Shown here: positions 53,412 to 62,611 of the stretch, piece by piece
How positions within the stretch are numbered: the first letter of the stretch is position 1
Layout of the letters: each line of letters starts with the position of its first letter
The notes under the pieces: model-generated
The model's database searches: none
What the model saw: the letters and a program-made list of their open reading frames with translations, nothing else
What the model was told of the DNA's origin: nothing
Source of the DNA: Geothrix limicola
GTDB lineage: Bacteria; Acidobacteriota; Holophagae; Holophagales; Holophagaceae
Length of the DNA stretch: 64,000 nucleotides
Reading direction: 5' to 3'
Assembly: GCF_030268085.1 (NCBI RefSeq)
Contig: NZ_BSDE01000007.1
Coordinates: 62,001 to 126,000, forward strand
Translations under genes and position numbers: made by a program

Positions 53412-55247
53412 ATGAAGTACCTCGACGACGATCGCGACATCCGTTTCAACCTCCTCGAATGGCTGGATCTCGACGCGGTGCTCAAGGGCGAGGCCTACCG
53501 GGACATGGACCGGGAGCAGCTGGGCATGGTGCTGGACGAGGCGCTCAAGGTGGCGAGAGGCAGCGTGGCTGCCTGCAACGAAGCGGGGGACCGCACGGGC
53601 GCCCGCTTCGAGAACGGGAAGGTACAGCTGCCGGAGGGCTTCGCCGAGGCCTTCCGGGATCTGGCTTCGGGGGGCTGGATCAGCGCCACCATGAACCCCG
53701 AGTTTGGCGGCATGGGGTTGCCGGAATCCGTGGGCACGGGCATCAGCGAATTCCTCATGGGGGCCAACACCTCGCTGGGACTCACGGTGCTGCTCACACG
53801 CGGATCCGCCCACCTCATCGAAAGTTTCGGCAGCGAGGCGCTCAAGGCCACCTACTGCGAGCGGATGTACACCGGCGAATGGGCCGGCACCATGTGTCTC
53901 ACCGAAGCCGGGGCCGGCAGCGATCTCGGCGCGCTCACGACGAAGGCGGTGCGGCAGGCGGATGGCACCTACCTCATCAGCGGCGAAAAGATCTTCATCA
54001 CCAGCGGCGAGCACTCCCTCACGCCCAACATCGTGCACGCCGTGCTGGCGCGCACGCCCGACGCCCCGGCGGGCCCCAAGGGCCTCAGCCTCTTCGTGGT
54101 GCCCAAGTTCCGTGTGAACGCGGATGGCAGCCTCGGCGCGGCCAACGATGTGACCTGCGCGGGCATCGAGCACAAGCTGGGCATCCACGGATCGCCCACT
54201 TGCAGCCTCGTCTTCGGTCTCAACGGCGCCTGCCAGGGGTTCCTCCTGGGCCAGGAAGGGCAGGGCCTCGCCCACATGTTCCAGATGATGAACGCCGCAC
54301 GGTACGAAGTGGGCGTGCAGGGTCTGGGTAACGCCTCGGCCGCCCACCAGGCCGCCCTCGCCTATGCGAAGGAGCGCCTGCAGGGGCGCGGCCCGGGCGC
54401 CGCGAAAGGCGGGGCCCAGTCGCTCATCATCGAGCATCCGGACGTGCGCCGCATGCTCCTCATGCAGTCCGCCTATGTGCAGGGCATGCGGGCCCTCGTC
54501 TCCTACACGGCCTGGTGCATGGACATGGCCGCGGTATCGGAAGGCGAGGAGAAGGACCGCTGGCAGGGGCTGGTGGAGCTGTTTACGCCCATCAGCAAGG
54601 CCTGGTGTTCGGATTGGGGTTTCCGCGTGACGGAATGGGCGCTGCAGACCTACGGCGGTTACGGCTACACCATGGACTACCCGGCCGAGCAGTACCTGCG
54701 GGACTGCAAGATCGCCTCGATCTACGAAGGCACCAACGGCATCCAGGCGCTGGATCTCGTGGGACGCAAGTTCAAGATGCAGGATGGGCGCCCCGTGAGC
54801 CACCTCCTCAGGCTGGCGGGCGACACGGCGAAACAGCTGGCGGACGACCCGGTGCTGGGCGCCTCGGCCCGGCAGCTGGCTGAGGCGGTGAAGGCCCTGG
54901 GCGCAGTGCTGGCCCACATCCCCACCCGCGAGAATGCGGGCCTGCTCACGATCCTGAATGCCGTTCCCCTGCTGGACATGCTGGGCCACGTGGTGGCGGG
55001 CTTCCTCCTGCTGCAGCAGGCGGCGCTGGCCGGCCGCAAGGGCGCCGAGCTCCTGAGCGCGCGGGGGGTGGATCCCAAGGATCGCGCCGCCGTGCGGACG
55101 CTTTGCGCCGGCAGTCCGGATGCGGCCTTCTACCTGAACAAGGTGCAGGTGGCGATCCACTTCGCCCACCGGGGCCTTCCGCTGGTGGCCGCCCACGCCG
55201 CCGCCATCCTCAGCGGGGAGACGGCACCCATGGAGGCCATGCTGTAG
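53412..55247 (+). CDS. Acyl-CoA dehydrogenase with C-terminal extension
   Basis: 611 aa, longer than the 380-aa core type. FAD/substrate blocks CLTEAGAGSDLGAL and GEKIFITSGEH, ARYEVGVQGLGNA, and IYEGTNGIQALDLVGRK containing the catalytic Glu region. The C-terminal about 160 residues are helical, as in the long FadE-like/AidB-type enzymes. Electrons pass to EtfAB (20223-21981 here). The first about 40 residues (YLDDDRDIRFNLLEWLDL) match the N-terminal domain of these long forms. It starts after GGAGGCCCC. Confidence 0.93.
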   Translation: MKYLDDDRDIRFNLLEWLDLDAVLKGEAYRDMDREQLGMVLDEALKVARGSVAACNEAGDRTGARFENGKVQLPEGFAEAFRDLASGGWISATMNPEFGGMGLPESVGTGISEFLMGANTSLGLTVLLTRGSAHLIESFGSEALKATYCERMYTGEWAGTMCLTEAGAGSDLGALTTKAVRQADGTYLISGEKIFITSGEHSLTPNIVHAVLARTPDAPAGPKGLSLFVVPKFRVNADGSLGAANDVTCAGIEHKLGIHGSPTCSLVFGLNGACQGFLLGQEGQGLAHMFQMMNAARYEVGVQGLGNASAAHQAALAYAKERLQGRGPGAAKGGAQSLIIEHPDVRRMLLMQSAYVQGMRALVSYTAWCMDMAAVSEGEEKDRWQGLVELFTPISKAWCSDWGFRVTEWALQTYGGYGYTMDYPAEQYLRDCKIASIYEGTNGIQALDLVGRKFKMQDGRPVSHLLRLAGDTAKQLADDPVLGASARQLAEAVKALGAVLAHIPTRENAGLLTILNAVPLLDMLGHVVAGFLLLQQAALAGRKGAELLSARGVDPKDRAAVRTLCAGSPDAAFYLNKVQVAIHFAHRGLPLVAAHAAAILSGETAPMEAML

Positions 55248-55277
55248 ATCGGGGCCCGGCCGAAGCCGGGCCCCGAT
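55248..55277. terminator. Hairpin after acyl-CoA dehydrogenase
   Basis: Perfect 13-bp stem ATCGGGGCCCGGC/GCCGGGCCCCGAT with CGAA loop, directly after the stop codon; convergent with the lectin gene stop at 55289. No T-run on the plus strand, so termination is inferred. Confidence 0.7.
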
Positions 55278-55288
55278 GCATGCAAGCC

Positions 55289-56461
55289 TTACTGGATGAT
55301 CCACACCTGCTTTGAGGTGCCGGTGGCCGTGGCCTGGCGGATCTTGGCCAAGCTGGTGTTGCCATTGGGATCCACCATCAGGCTGCTGTAGGCGCACTCG
55401 ATGAGGTAGCCGTTCCCGGAGGGGGTGAGGAGCCACTGCTCGTTGGGTGTGCCCGTGCCGTAGGGATACTGAATCAACAGGGTGCCGCTGGTCGTGCTGC
55501 TGCCGGGGTCATTGAGGCAGAGGCCGCTGGTGACGTTGACGATCTTGTAGTACCCGTTGCCGAGGTACGTGAACTGCCATTTCTGGTTGTTGCCTCCGTT
55601 GGCGGCGTACAGGATGACGTTGGTGCCCGAGGTGGTGGCGCTGCCGGGATCATCCCAGACCAGGCCGCTCGCGCTGTTGGTGACGGTGTAGGTGCCGTTG
55701 GGCAGGGGGCCTCCGCTGCCGTTGCAGCTGTTCGTGAGCAGGCAGCTGCCCACTTCGGACACGATGCTGTTGCCCGAAATGGCGCAGGTGGCTTCTCCGG
55801 GGCAGGTGTTGTAGGTGTGGGGATTGCCGGGGGTGGCCACGGTGGCGCCGGAGGATACGGAGTAGCGGCAGCGGGCATAGGGTCGGCTTCCGCAGGGGGT
55901 GCCCAGGTAGAACTCCGTGAAGGTGGATGTGGTGGCCTGGAAGGCGGTGGCGTTCACCGTGCCCAGGGCGCCCAGGTAGGTATCCGTGCCCGTGCTCATG
56001 TCCCGCACGGTGCAGCCCCACCAGCCGCCGCCCTCCGGGGCCAGGTGGAAGCGGTACTGGCGACCCACGGTCCAATCGTAGTGGCGGAGCAAGTGGTAGC
56101 CCACGCCTTCGCCTCCGAAGGGCTCGCCGCAGGTGCCGGCGGAGGGGCGGGACCCGGTGGTGTTCCATATGGCGAAGACCACGCCCTTGCCGCTGCTGCC
56201 GACGCAGGGGTTCACGTCGGTCTGCAGTCCGCAGTAGCCGCCGGTGCCCGCCGTGTCATTGAGCCAGAACTGGTTGGCCTGGTAGATGCCGGCTCCCACG
56301 CCCGGGCTCGCCTCGATGGTGAAGAACATGTCGATGGTGGCGGGTTGGCTGGGGAAGGTGAAATTGCCCGCGGGGGTCCCGCCCTGGGCCAAGAGGACCA
56401 GCCCGCTGAGGGCCAACAAGCCGCAGCCAAAGGCGCGGCGGAGGGTGGATAGGATGCGCAT
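55289..56461 (-). CDS. Secreted DUF3472/ricin-type lectin protein
   Basis: 390 aa from ATG 56461. A signal peptide (1-25, LLALSGLVLLAQG) leads to an about 230-residue beta-rich domain of DUF3472 type (WNTTGSRPSAGTCGEPFGGEGVGYH, HYDWTVGRQYRFHL; short core listed) with cysteines typical of an exported protein. The C-terminal about 130 residues carry the ricin-B lectin repeats SGLVWDDPGSATTSGTN...QKWQF and SGLCLNDPGSSTTSGT...EQWLL (Q-x-W), so sugar binding. The TT/ACC-rich codon mix differs from neighbours. No enzyme recognised. Convergent with the dehydrogenase. Confidence 0.85.
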   Translation of the reverse strand: MRILSTLRRAFGCGLLALSGLVLLAQGGTPAGNFTFPSQPATIDMFFTIEASPGVGAGIYQANQFWLNDTAGTGGYCGLQTDVNPCVGSSGKGVVFAIWNTTGSRPSAGTCGEPFGGEGVGYHLLRHYDWTVGRQYRFHLAPEGGGWWGCTVRDMSTGTDTYLGALGTVNATAFQATTSTFTEFYLGTPCGSRPYARCRYSVSSGATVATPGNPHTYNTCPGEATCAISGNSIVSEVGSCLLTNSCNGSGGPLPNGTYTVTNSASGLVWDDPGSATTSGTNVILYAANGGNNQKWQFTYLGNGYYKIVNVTSGLCLNDPGSSTTSGTLLIQYPYGTGTPNEQWLLTPSGNGYLIECAYSSLMVDPNGNTSLAKIRQATATGTSKQVWIIQ

Positions 56462-56956
56462 GAAGGCTCCTGGAATGGGGTGAAGGGAGAACACGAGGAT
56501 GGGTGGGTGCAGAGGGCACACCCTCCCGCGGGGCCTGGCCCGGAGGCTCCCTGAATGGACAGGTGCTGAGGGAGCCCAAGGCAGGCCCGGGCCTCAATCG
56601 GCGCGCTCGATCGAGGGTTCGAGTATTTATTTTGTGCAAACAAAAATATTCAAAAAATCGGGACCGATTCGCAGAAGGTAGATTCGATGATCGGCCTGGT
56701 CAAGCGCATATGTGAAGTTTTTAAAATTAATTTGTGTTCTCGTTAAAATTATTGATCTTGGGTCAATCGGGCTGCTGCCACGGGAGGCCATTACGCGCGT
56801 CCTTGGTCGGTTCGCCGGGAGGACTCGAGGGGCAGCTGTGCCTCCTGCGTCCGCAAGCGGCACCCGAGCCTTGAGTCAGCATTTCAGCTTGAGCATTGAT
56901 GCTTTTACGAGCAATGTTTGATTGGTTTTTCCAATTCACTCAAGAAAGGACCTGTC
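56462..56956. other. AT-rich intergenic region upstream of nitric oxide reductase
   Basis: 495 bp without a supported gene; the divergent promoters of the lectin and qNor genes must be here. GGCTCCCT/AGGGAGCC (56551-56558, 56570-56577) is a hairpin. 56620-56770 is strongly AT-rich (TATTTATTTTGTGCAAAC, TTTTTAAAATTAATTTG) and contains a broken FNR-like dyad TTGAT-N5-GTCAA (56752-56766), one base too wide for a canonical box. GAAAGGA at 56944-56950 is the qNor ribosome site. Confidence 0.55.
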
Positions 56957-59245
56957 ATGAACGCTGCGCATCAGGACTCAGCCCCCCTCTCTCCTCGGTG
57001 GCGTCAAGCACTGGTCCTGGTGATGGTGTTCGGCTTCAGCCTGCTGATCTGGGTGACGGCCAAGACCTACGCGGGAGCTCCGCCCATCCCGGCGCGAGTG
57101 CTGGGCGAGGCGGGCCAGACCCTCTTCACGGGAGAGGACATCAAGGACGGCCAGGAGGTCTTCCTGAAGTACGGCCTCATGGAGCACGGAACCCTGTGGG
57201 GGCATGGTGCCTATCTGGGCCCCGACTACACGGCCGAATACCTGCATCGCCTGGCGGAGATCGGCCGTGAATCGCTGGCCCAGGCGCGGTACGGCAAGGG
57301 CTTCAAGGATCTCAGCGAGGGGCAGGGCCTCGAGATCGGGGCGCTGGTGGCCCCCCAGATCAAGCAGAACCGCTACGATCCGGGCACGGACACGCTCCGC
57401 TTCAGCAGCCTGGAGGCGGAGGCTTTCCGCATCCAATCGGAAGAATGGAAGACCTACTTTTCGGGAAGCGAACCTGCGGTGGGGCTGCCCGCGAAGTTCA
57501 TCCGCGATGAGCGCGAGCTGAGGCAGCTGACGGCCTATTTCGCGTGGGCCACCTGGGCCACGGTGGCGCCGCGCCCGGGCAAGGACTACTCCTACACCAA
57601 CAACTGGCCCTACGAGCCGCTCGTGGGCAATGCCCCCACGGCCTCCACCTACCTGTGGAGCGCCATGAGCCTCATCGCGCTTCTCGGTGGTCTTGGATTG
57701 ATCCTCTTCATCTTCGGGAAGTTCGACTATCTGGGATGGGGCGGCGAGGCCGGGTGGAAGCACGCGGAGGAGGGCAGGCTCCACGCCTGGGCCCTCACGC
57801 CCAGTCAGAAGGCCGTGGGCCTCTACTTCGCGGTGGTGGTCCTGCTCTTCCTGGGCCAGGCGGCCTTGGGCGGCGCCCTGGCCCATTACCGCGTGGAACC
57901 CGGTGGCTTCTACGGCTTCGACCTCACCCGGTTCCTGCCCTACAACCTCGCCCGCACCTGGCATCTGCAGCTCGCGATCTTTTGGATCGCCACGGCCTGG
58001 GTGGGAGGCGGGCTCTTCCTGGCGCCGCTCGTGGGCGGTTCCGAGCCCAAGGGGCAGAAGGCGGGCGTGCTCCTCCTTCTGGGCGCCTTGGCCATCGTGG
58101 TATTCGGTAGCCTCTTCGGGGAGTTCCTGGGGATCAACAACAAGCTGGGCAGCCTGTGGTTCTGGCTGGGACACCAGGGGAGCGAATACCTGGATCTGGG
58201 CCGGTTCTGGCAGCTCCTCCTGGCGGTCGGGCTCATCTTCTGGCTCTTCCTCATGTTCCGCGCCCTGCGTCCCGCCATGAAGGGCACGGAGCAGGGAGAG
58301 CTGCCCTCCCTCTTCTTCTACGCGGCCATCGCCATCCCCCTGTTCTACGTGCCCGCGCTGTTCTACGGGCCCCGCACGAATTTCGCCGTCATCGACAACT
58401 GGCGTTTCTGGATCATCCACCTGTGGGTGGAAGGCTTCTTCGAACTCTTCGCGACGGTGCTGGTGGCGGTGATGTTCTATCAGCTGGGGCTGGTCACGGC
58501 CAAGTCGGCCACGCGACTCGTCTACCTCGACGCCATCCTCTACCTGGCCGGGGGAATCATGGGCATCGGCCACCACTGGTACTTCACGGGGCAGGGCACC
58601 CTGAACATGGGGCTGGCGGCCAGCTTCTCGGCCCTGGAGGTGGTGCCGCTCACACTCTTGACGCTGGATGCCTGGGATTTCATCCGGCTGCAGGACAAGA
58701 ATTGCGAGGATTGCGGCCGGCCCCTGGCGGCCAAGCAGCGCTGGGCCATCAAGTTCCTCATCGCCGTGGGCGTGTGGAATTTCGTCGGGGCGGGCGTCTT
58801 CGGATTCCTGATCAACCTGCCCATCGTGTCCTACTTCGAGATCGGCACCACCCTCACCGCCAACCACGGCCATGCGGCCATGTTCGGTGTCTTCGGGATG
58901 TTGGCCCTGGCGGTGCTGGTGTTCTGCCTGCGGGAGCTGAAAGGCGACCGGGCCTGGGACGGGGCCGAGACGTTCATCCGCATCGGCTTCTGGGGCCTCA
59001 ACATCGGGCTTGGCCTGATGATGCTCCTCGACCTGTTCCCCGGCGGCGTGATCCAGCTCTGGGATGTGCTCGCCCACGGCTACTGGCATGCCCGGCGCCT
59101 CACTTTCATCATGGGCGGCACCTTCCACACTCTGGAGTGGATCCGGATCGCCGCGGACATGATCTTCCTTCTCGCCGGGGCGCTCCCCATCGCCTACGGC
59201 ACCCTGAAGCTGCTCTTCACCCAGGAGCCGAACGGCCAGGCCTGA
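56957..59245 (+). CDS. norZ: Quinol-dependent nitric oxide reductase (qNor)
   Basis: 762 aa. ATG 56957 follows AAAGGA; the earlier in-frame ATG 56918 has no ribosome site. An N-terminal extension (about 15-230) carries the fused NorC-like domain without a CxxCH heme site, which marks the quinol form. Twelve-plus spans follow, with conserved heme/FeB histidines in TWHLQLAIFW, HLWVEGFFELF, GIGHHWYFTG and NHGHAAMFGV. It reduces NO to N2O from the quinol pool, for detoxification or respiration. No nirK/nirS, nosZ or norC in the window. The AT-rich leader suggests own regulation. Confidence 0.96.
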   Translation: MNAAHQDSAPLSPRWRQALVLVMVFGFSLLIWVTAKTYAGAPPIPARVLGEAGQTLFTGEDIKDGQEVFLKYGLMEHGTLWGHGAYLGPDYTAEYLHRLAEIGRESLAQARYGKGFKDLSEGQGLEIGALVAPQIKQNRYDPGTDTLRFSSLEAEAFRIQSEEWKTYFSGSEPAVGLPAKFIRDERELRQLTAYFAWATWATVAPRPGKDYSYTNNWPYEPLVGNAPTASTYLWSAMSLIALLGGLGLILFIFGKFDYLGWGGEAGWKHAEEGRLHAWALTPSQKAVGLYFAVVVLLFLGQAALGGALAHYRVEPGGFYGFDLTRFLPYNLARTWHLQLAIFWIATAWVGGGLFLAPLVGGSEPKGQKAGVLLLLGALAIVVFGSLFGEFLGINNKLGSLWFWLGHQGSEYLDLGRFWQLLLAVGLIFWLFLMFRALRPAMKGTEQGELPSLFFYAAIAIPLFYVPALFYGPRTNFAVIDNWRFWIIHLWVEGFFELFATVLVAVMFYQLGLVTAKSATRLVYLDAILYLAGGIMGIGHHWYFTGQGTLNMGLAASFSALEVVPLTLLTLDAWDFIRLQDKNCEDCGRPLAAKQRWAIKFLIAVGVWNFVGAGVFGFLINLPIVSYFEIGTTLTANHGHAAMFGVFGMLALAVLVFCLRELKGDRAWDGAETFIRIGFWGLNIGLGLMMLLDLFPGGVIQLWDVLAHGYWHARRLTFIMGGTFHTLEWIRIAADMIFLLAGALPIAYGTLKLLFTQEPNGQA

Positions 59246-59329
59246 CGGTTCAGCAAAGGCTCGCACCATCTTGAATCGAACCCGGGTACACCAAACAACG
59301 AGGGAACACCAAGCACCAAGGAGACCGAC

Positions 59330-59638
59330 ATGCCCATCACGAACCTTCAGGAAGCCCTGCCCATGCCCGAATCGCAGCGGGCGATGCTTCCGCTGATTGA
59401 TGTGGAGCACGGGACCAAGCTCGTGCTGGTGGCCCTGCCCAAGGATGTCCAGATCCCCGCGCACAAGGCCCCCTATCCGGCCAGCGTGCAGCTGCTCACG
59501 GGACGGATCGAAGTGCTCAAGGGGGAAATCTGGATCCCCATGCTTCCCGGAGAACGGGTGGTCTTCGACAAGGACCAGCCCCATGCCCTGAAGGCCTTCG
59601 AATCCTCCTACCTCATCGTGACTCACATGCGGGGCTAG
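59330..59638 (+). CDS. Small cupin-type protein
   Basis: 102 aa. Single cupin beta-barrel pattern VQLLTGRIEVLKGEIWIPMLPGERVVFD, with residues at the metal-site positions partly changed (HKAPYP at the first site and QPHALKAF at the second), so metal binding is uncertain. AAGGAGA precedes the ATG. In other bacteria such cupins sit beside NO-related genes; here it lies 84 bp after norZ and 6 bp before NDH-2. Role not known. Confidence 0.75.
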   Translation: MPITNLQEALPMPESQRAMLPLIDVEHGTKLVLVALPKDVQIPAHKAPYPASVQLLTGRIEVLKGEIWIPMLPGERVVFDKDQPHALKAFESSYLIVTHMRG

Positions 59639-59644
59639 GGGGCG

Positions 59645-60952
59645 ATGACTGACCCGCATCCCGTGCCTTCATCCCTTCCCACCGTCCTCATCGTCGGGGC
59701 CGGGTTCGGGGGCCTGAAGGCGGCCACCGCGCTCAAGCATGCTCCAGTCCGGGTGGTCGTGGTGGACCGCCAGAACCATCACCTGTTCCAGCCCCTGCTC
59801 TACCAGGTAGCCTCGGCTACGCTCTCCCCGGCGGACATCGCCGCGCCCATCCGCCACATCCTCCGCACCCAAAAAAACGCCGAGGTGGTGCTGGGTGAGG
59901 TTAGGGCCGTGGATCTGGCTGCGCGGCGGGTGGACCTGGCGGACGGAACGGGGCTTTCGTACGACTTCCTGATCCTGGCGGCGGGATCGCGCAGCTCCTA
60001 CTTCGGCCGGAAAGATTGGGAGGGCCTGGCCCCGGGCCTCAAGACCCTGGACGACGCCCTGGAGATCCGACGGCGCTTCCTGCTCACCTTCGAGCGGGCG
60101 GAGCAGGAGGAGGATCCGGACCTCCGCCGGGAATGGCTGACCTTCGTCATCGTCGGCGGCGGGCCGACCGGCGTGGAACTCGCGGGCACCCTGAAGGAGA
60201 TGGCCCGGCTTTCCCTGCCACGGGAATTCCGGCGCATCCGCACGGACCGGGCCCGGGTCATCCTCGTCGAGGCCGGCAGCAGCATCCTGGCGAATTTCGG
60301 AACCGGACTTTCCGAGAAGGCCGTAGTGGAACTGGAACGCATCGGCGTCGAAGTCCGCCTGGGACAAGCCATCACGGGGATCGAAGCACGCGCCGTCCAG
60401 CTCGGCGGAGAGCGCATCCCCACGCGAACGGTCATCTGGGCCGCCGGCGTGGCGGCCGTGCCCTTGGCTGCGAGTCTGGGCCTGGAGGTGGATCGCATCG
60501 GGCGGCTGCTCGTCGAGCCCGACCTCAGTCTTCCGGGCCATCCCGACGTGTTCGCCATCGGGGACCTGGCCGCCTTCCTCCACGGCTCAGGAGGTGCCCT
60601 CCCAGGTGTCGCGCCGGTGGCAATCCAGCAGGGCGACTGTGCGGCGAACAACATCGTGGCGACCTTGGGACATCGATCCCGACAGGCTTTCCGTTACCGG
60701 GACAAGGGCAGCATGGCGACCCTCGGACGAGGGAAGGCCGTGGCCCACATCGGCCACCTGAGCTTCACGGGCTATCCGGCTTGGCTGGCCTGGCTGTTCA
60801 TCCACCTGATGCTGCTCGTCGATTTCCGAAGCCGGGTCTTCGTCTTCTTCGAATGGCTCTGGGCCTACCTGACGACCCAGCCTCGGGCCCGGCTCATTCT
60901 CAGGAACGGTCCTCGACCCGGTGCAGGTGAGCCCTCCGGCAAGGATGCGTAA
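59645..60952 (+). CDS. ndh: Type II NADH:quinone oxidoreductase
   Basis: 435 aa FAD enzyme, no proton pumping. Two Rossmann loops: VLIVGAGFGGLKAATAL (FAD) and FVIVGGGPTGVELAGTL (NADH). HHLFQPLLYQVASATLSP is the family quinone-site block, and AIGDLAAFL holds FAD. The C-terminal FRSRVFVFFEWLWAYL helices anchor it to the membrane. It could supply quinol for norZ. It starts 6 bp after the cupin gene, likely one transcript. Confidence 0.92.
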   Translation: MTDPHPVPSSLPTVLIVGAGFGGLKAATALKHAPVRVVVVDRQNHHLFQPLLYQVASATLSPADIAAPIRHILRTQKNAEVVLGEVRAVDLAARRVDLADGTGLSYDFLILAAGSRSSYFGRKDWEGLAPGLKTLDDALEIRRRFLLTFERAEQEEDPDLRREWLTFVIVGGGPTGVELAGTLKEMARLSLPREFRRIRTDRARVILVEAGSSILANFGTGLSEKAVVELERIGVEVRLGQAITGIEARAVQLGGERIPTRTVIWAAGVAAVPLAASLGLEVDRIGRLLVEPDLSLPGHPDVFAIGDLAAFLHGSGGALPGVAPVAIQQGDCAANNIVATLGHRSRQAFRYRDKGSMATLGRGKAVAHIGHLSFTGYPAWLAWLFIHLMLLVDFRSRVFVFFEWLWAYLTTQPRARLILRNGPRPGAGEPSGKDA

Positions 60953-61018
60953 ATCTCAGAATACGCCTTGCCCAGGCTGGATCCCGCGAACGGTTGGGTG
61001 TGCGCGACGGGCATGCTT

Positions 61019-61522
61019 TCAGGATCCGTAGCGCGAAGGAAGAAAGTTCAGCTCCCGGGCGGCTTCCTCCAGCATCGCCGTCACCTGATCTGGGGGAAGC
61101 CGGTCTGCGGCCGGGTAGATGGAGGCCTCCTCGAGGGCATTGTGAGCCGTCAGGCGGAGCTTCAAGGCTTCGATGGCCGCCTGGATCGAGGCGATCTCAG
61201 GGGATGGATCACGCAGCGCCTTCACGGCGCCTGCCAGAACGGTCATGAAGGCATCATGGTCTTCATGGAGCGTCTGAAGCGGCCTTCGGAGATCCGGATG
61301 GGTCTGCTCCAGAACGGGAAAGATCACCTTGTGTTCGGCACGAATGTGGACCGCCAGTCGCATCCAGATCCGATCCAGGGCCGTGCAGGCCGCGTCCCAC
61401 CGGCCGGAATCGAGCGAGGTCTGGGCGATGGTGAACAGGTGATCGATCTCTTTGTGGTCGCCCGAGAGCATCGCGGTGAGGGAGGGGGCTTCAAACGAGT
61501 GTCTTCGGTGAGGCGTGAGCAT
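61019..61522 (-). CDS. Hemerythrin-like (HHE) protein
   Basis: 167 aa. Helical bundle with HHE metal ligands: DHKEIDHLF, HIRAEHKVIFPVL, LHEDHDAFM and HNALEEASIYPAA, the usual diiron pattern. Such proteins bind O2 or NO, or act with iron-sulfur repair (as in YtfE-like). Its place beside norZ suggests an NO-related function by context. Convergent with ndh over a 66-bp gap and 63 bp downstream of the unknown 341-aa gene on the same strand. Confidence 0.85.
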   Translation of the reverse strand: MLTPHRRHSFEAPSLTAMLSGDHKEIDHLFTIAQTSLDSGRWDAACTALDRIWMRLAVHIRAEHKVIFPVLEQTHPDLRRPLQTLHEDHDAFMTVLAGAVKALRDPSPEIASIQAAIEALKLRLTAHNALEEASIYPAADRLPPDQVTAMLEEAARELNFLPSRYGS

Positions 61523-61585
61523 GGTTCGGACCTCCGACAGCGTGTGTGACCTGGGCTCGTTCCTTCACGCGGTTGAGGGTTTCGT

Positions 61586-62611
61586 TCAACCGCCTGCCAA
61601 GCGACCGAGGGCCAGGAGGCCGCGAGGCGGCCCCGGCGGGCTGGCCGGCAGATCCGGAAGGTCCATGGAAGCGCCAGGGGTTAGCCCCTGTTCGAGCACG
61701 GACAGGAACAGTTCGGACAGCTCGGCGGCCGCCCCTTCCACGTGGCGGGAGGCCTCGGCCAGGGCGGCCCGCGACATCCGCCCGGCATCCTGCAGACGGT
61801 AGAGCAGGTACCAGCTCGTGAAGCCTTGGATCTTTTTCCGGACCCAGGCGAGAAGATCCTGGCGTCCCGGCAGACGCGCGGAGGGAATGCCCGTTTCGGC
61901 CCCCAGGAGGCGGGCGAAGAGCCTCCAACGATCGGCCCAGTCGGATTCCGGCTTCTGGGCGTAATCCTCCAGGGCGTGGGCCACACTCACGAACTGGTGC
62001 GACTTCAGCAGGGACACCCGGTTCTTGACGATGGGATCCCGGGCCACCAGGTATCCGGCCACGTCGCCTTCCAGGTTGGGCCGGAGATCGTAGGTGTGCT
62101 TCGAGAACAGGAGCGGCACGGCCCGGGCCAGGGGATCTTCCAGGCGCTGAAGCACCAGGAGGCCCGCCGCGCCTCCCAGGTCGCCCAGCCACGTGCCGAG
62201 TTCGAGGCCCGTGCCACCCTGGCCCAGCAGGGGCAGGCGCGAGGCGCCCAGGCGGGTCCGGGCTTCCAGGCCGACGAGGATATGGCCGGCATCCATCCAG
62301 CGGTCCTGATGCCACACCACGGCGGAGTCCTTCAGGGCGCGCACGAGGGAAGCCCCGAGCAGCGGCGTCGGATCGGGAGGCGCCAGGCTTTGCAGGTAGA
62401 GGTTGAAACCCCAGTTGCGCAACCGGCTCTGCCGGCGTTCGAAGTCGAGGCTGTGGGAGGTTCCGTAGTACAGGCCGCGAAGCGTCCGGATGCGCTGGTA
62501 GGGGCCTTGCCCACGCTGCTGAAGGCGAAGGGCGGCCTCGTGCAGCAGCCGGATCAGGATTCCCAGCGTGGGGCCGGGCAGCGGGCCAGGGGGAGGGTCG
62601 GGGTTCAACAT
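61586..62611 (-). CDS. Uncharacterised 341-aa protein in the nitric oxide block
   Basis: 341 aa, no family recognised, no signal peptide or transmembrane segment. Early GILIRLLHEAALRLQQRGQGPYQRIRTLRGLYYGTSHSLD-type helical start (only LRGLYYGTSHSLDFE is distinctive), then a glycine-rich middle (GTGLELGTWLGDLGGAAGLLVL) and a helical end (SWYLLYRLQDAGRMSRAALAEASRHV). The tail is Pro/Gly-rich. It is the first gene of a two-gene unit with the hemerythrin gene. The promoter region holds a perfect 12-bp palindrome. Function unknown. Confidence 0.75.
   Translation of the reverse strand: MLNPDPPPGPLPGPTLGILIRLLHEAALRLQQRGQGPYQRIRTLRGLYYGTSHSLDFERRQSRLRNWGFNLYLQSLAPPDPTPLLGASLVRALKDSAVVWHQDRWMDAGHILVGLEARTRLGASRLPLLGQGGTGLELGTWLGDLGGAAGLLVLQRLEDPLARAVPLLFSKHTYDLRPNLEGDVAGYLVARDPIVKNRVSLLKSHQFVSVAHALEDYAQKPESDWADRWRLFARLLGAETGIPSARLPGRQDLLAWVRKKIQGFTSWYLLYRLQDAGRMSRAALAEASRHVEGAAAELSELFLSVLEQGLTPGASMDLPDLPASPPGPPRGLLALGRLAGG

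Noticed and set aside
53400-55436. 678-aa open frame on the minus strand
   Set aside because: Antisense of the acyl-CoA dehydrogenase.
56752-56766. FNR box upstream of norZ
   Set aside because: TTGAT-N5-GTCAA is one base wider than TTGAT-N4-ATCAA, so it was kept only as a weak observation.
56712-56921. 69-aa plus-strand ORF upstream of norZ
   Set aside because: AT-rich leader with low-complexity translation; no ribosome site or similarity.
56978-59659. 893-aa open frame on the minus strand
   Set aside because: Antisense of norZ and cupin, Glu/His/Gln-rich composition without domains.
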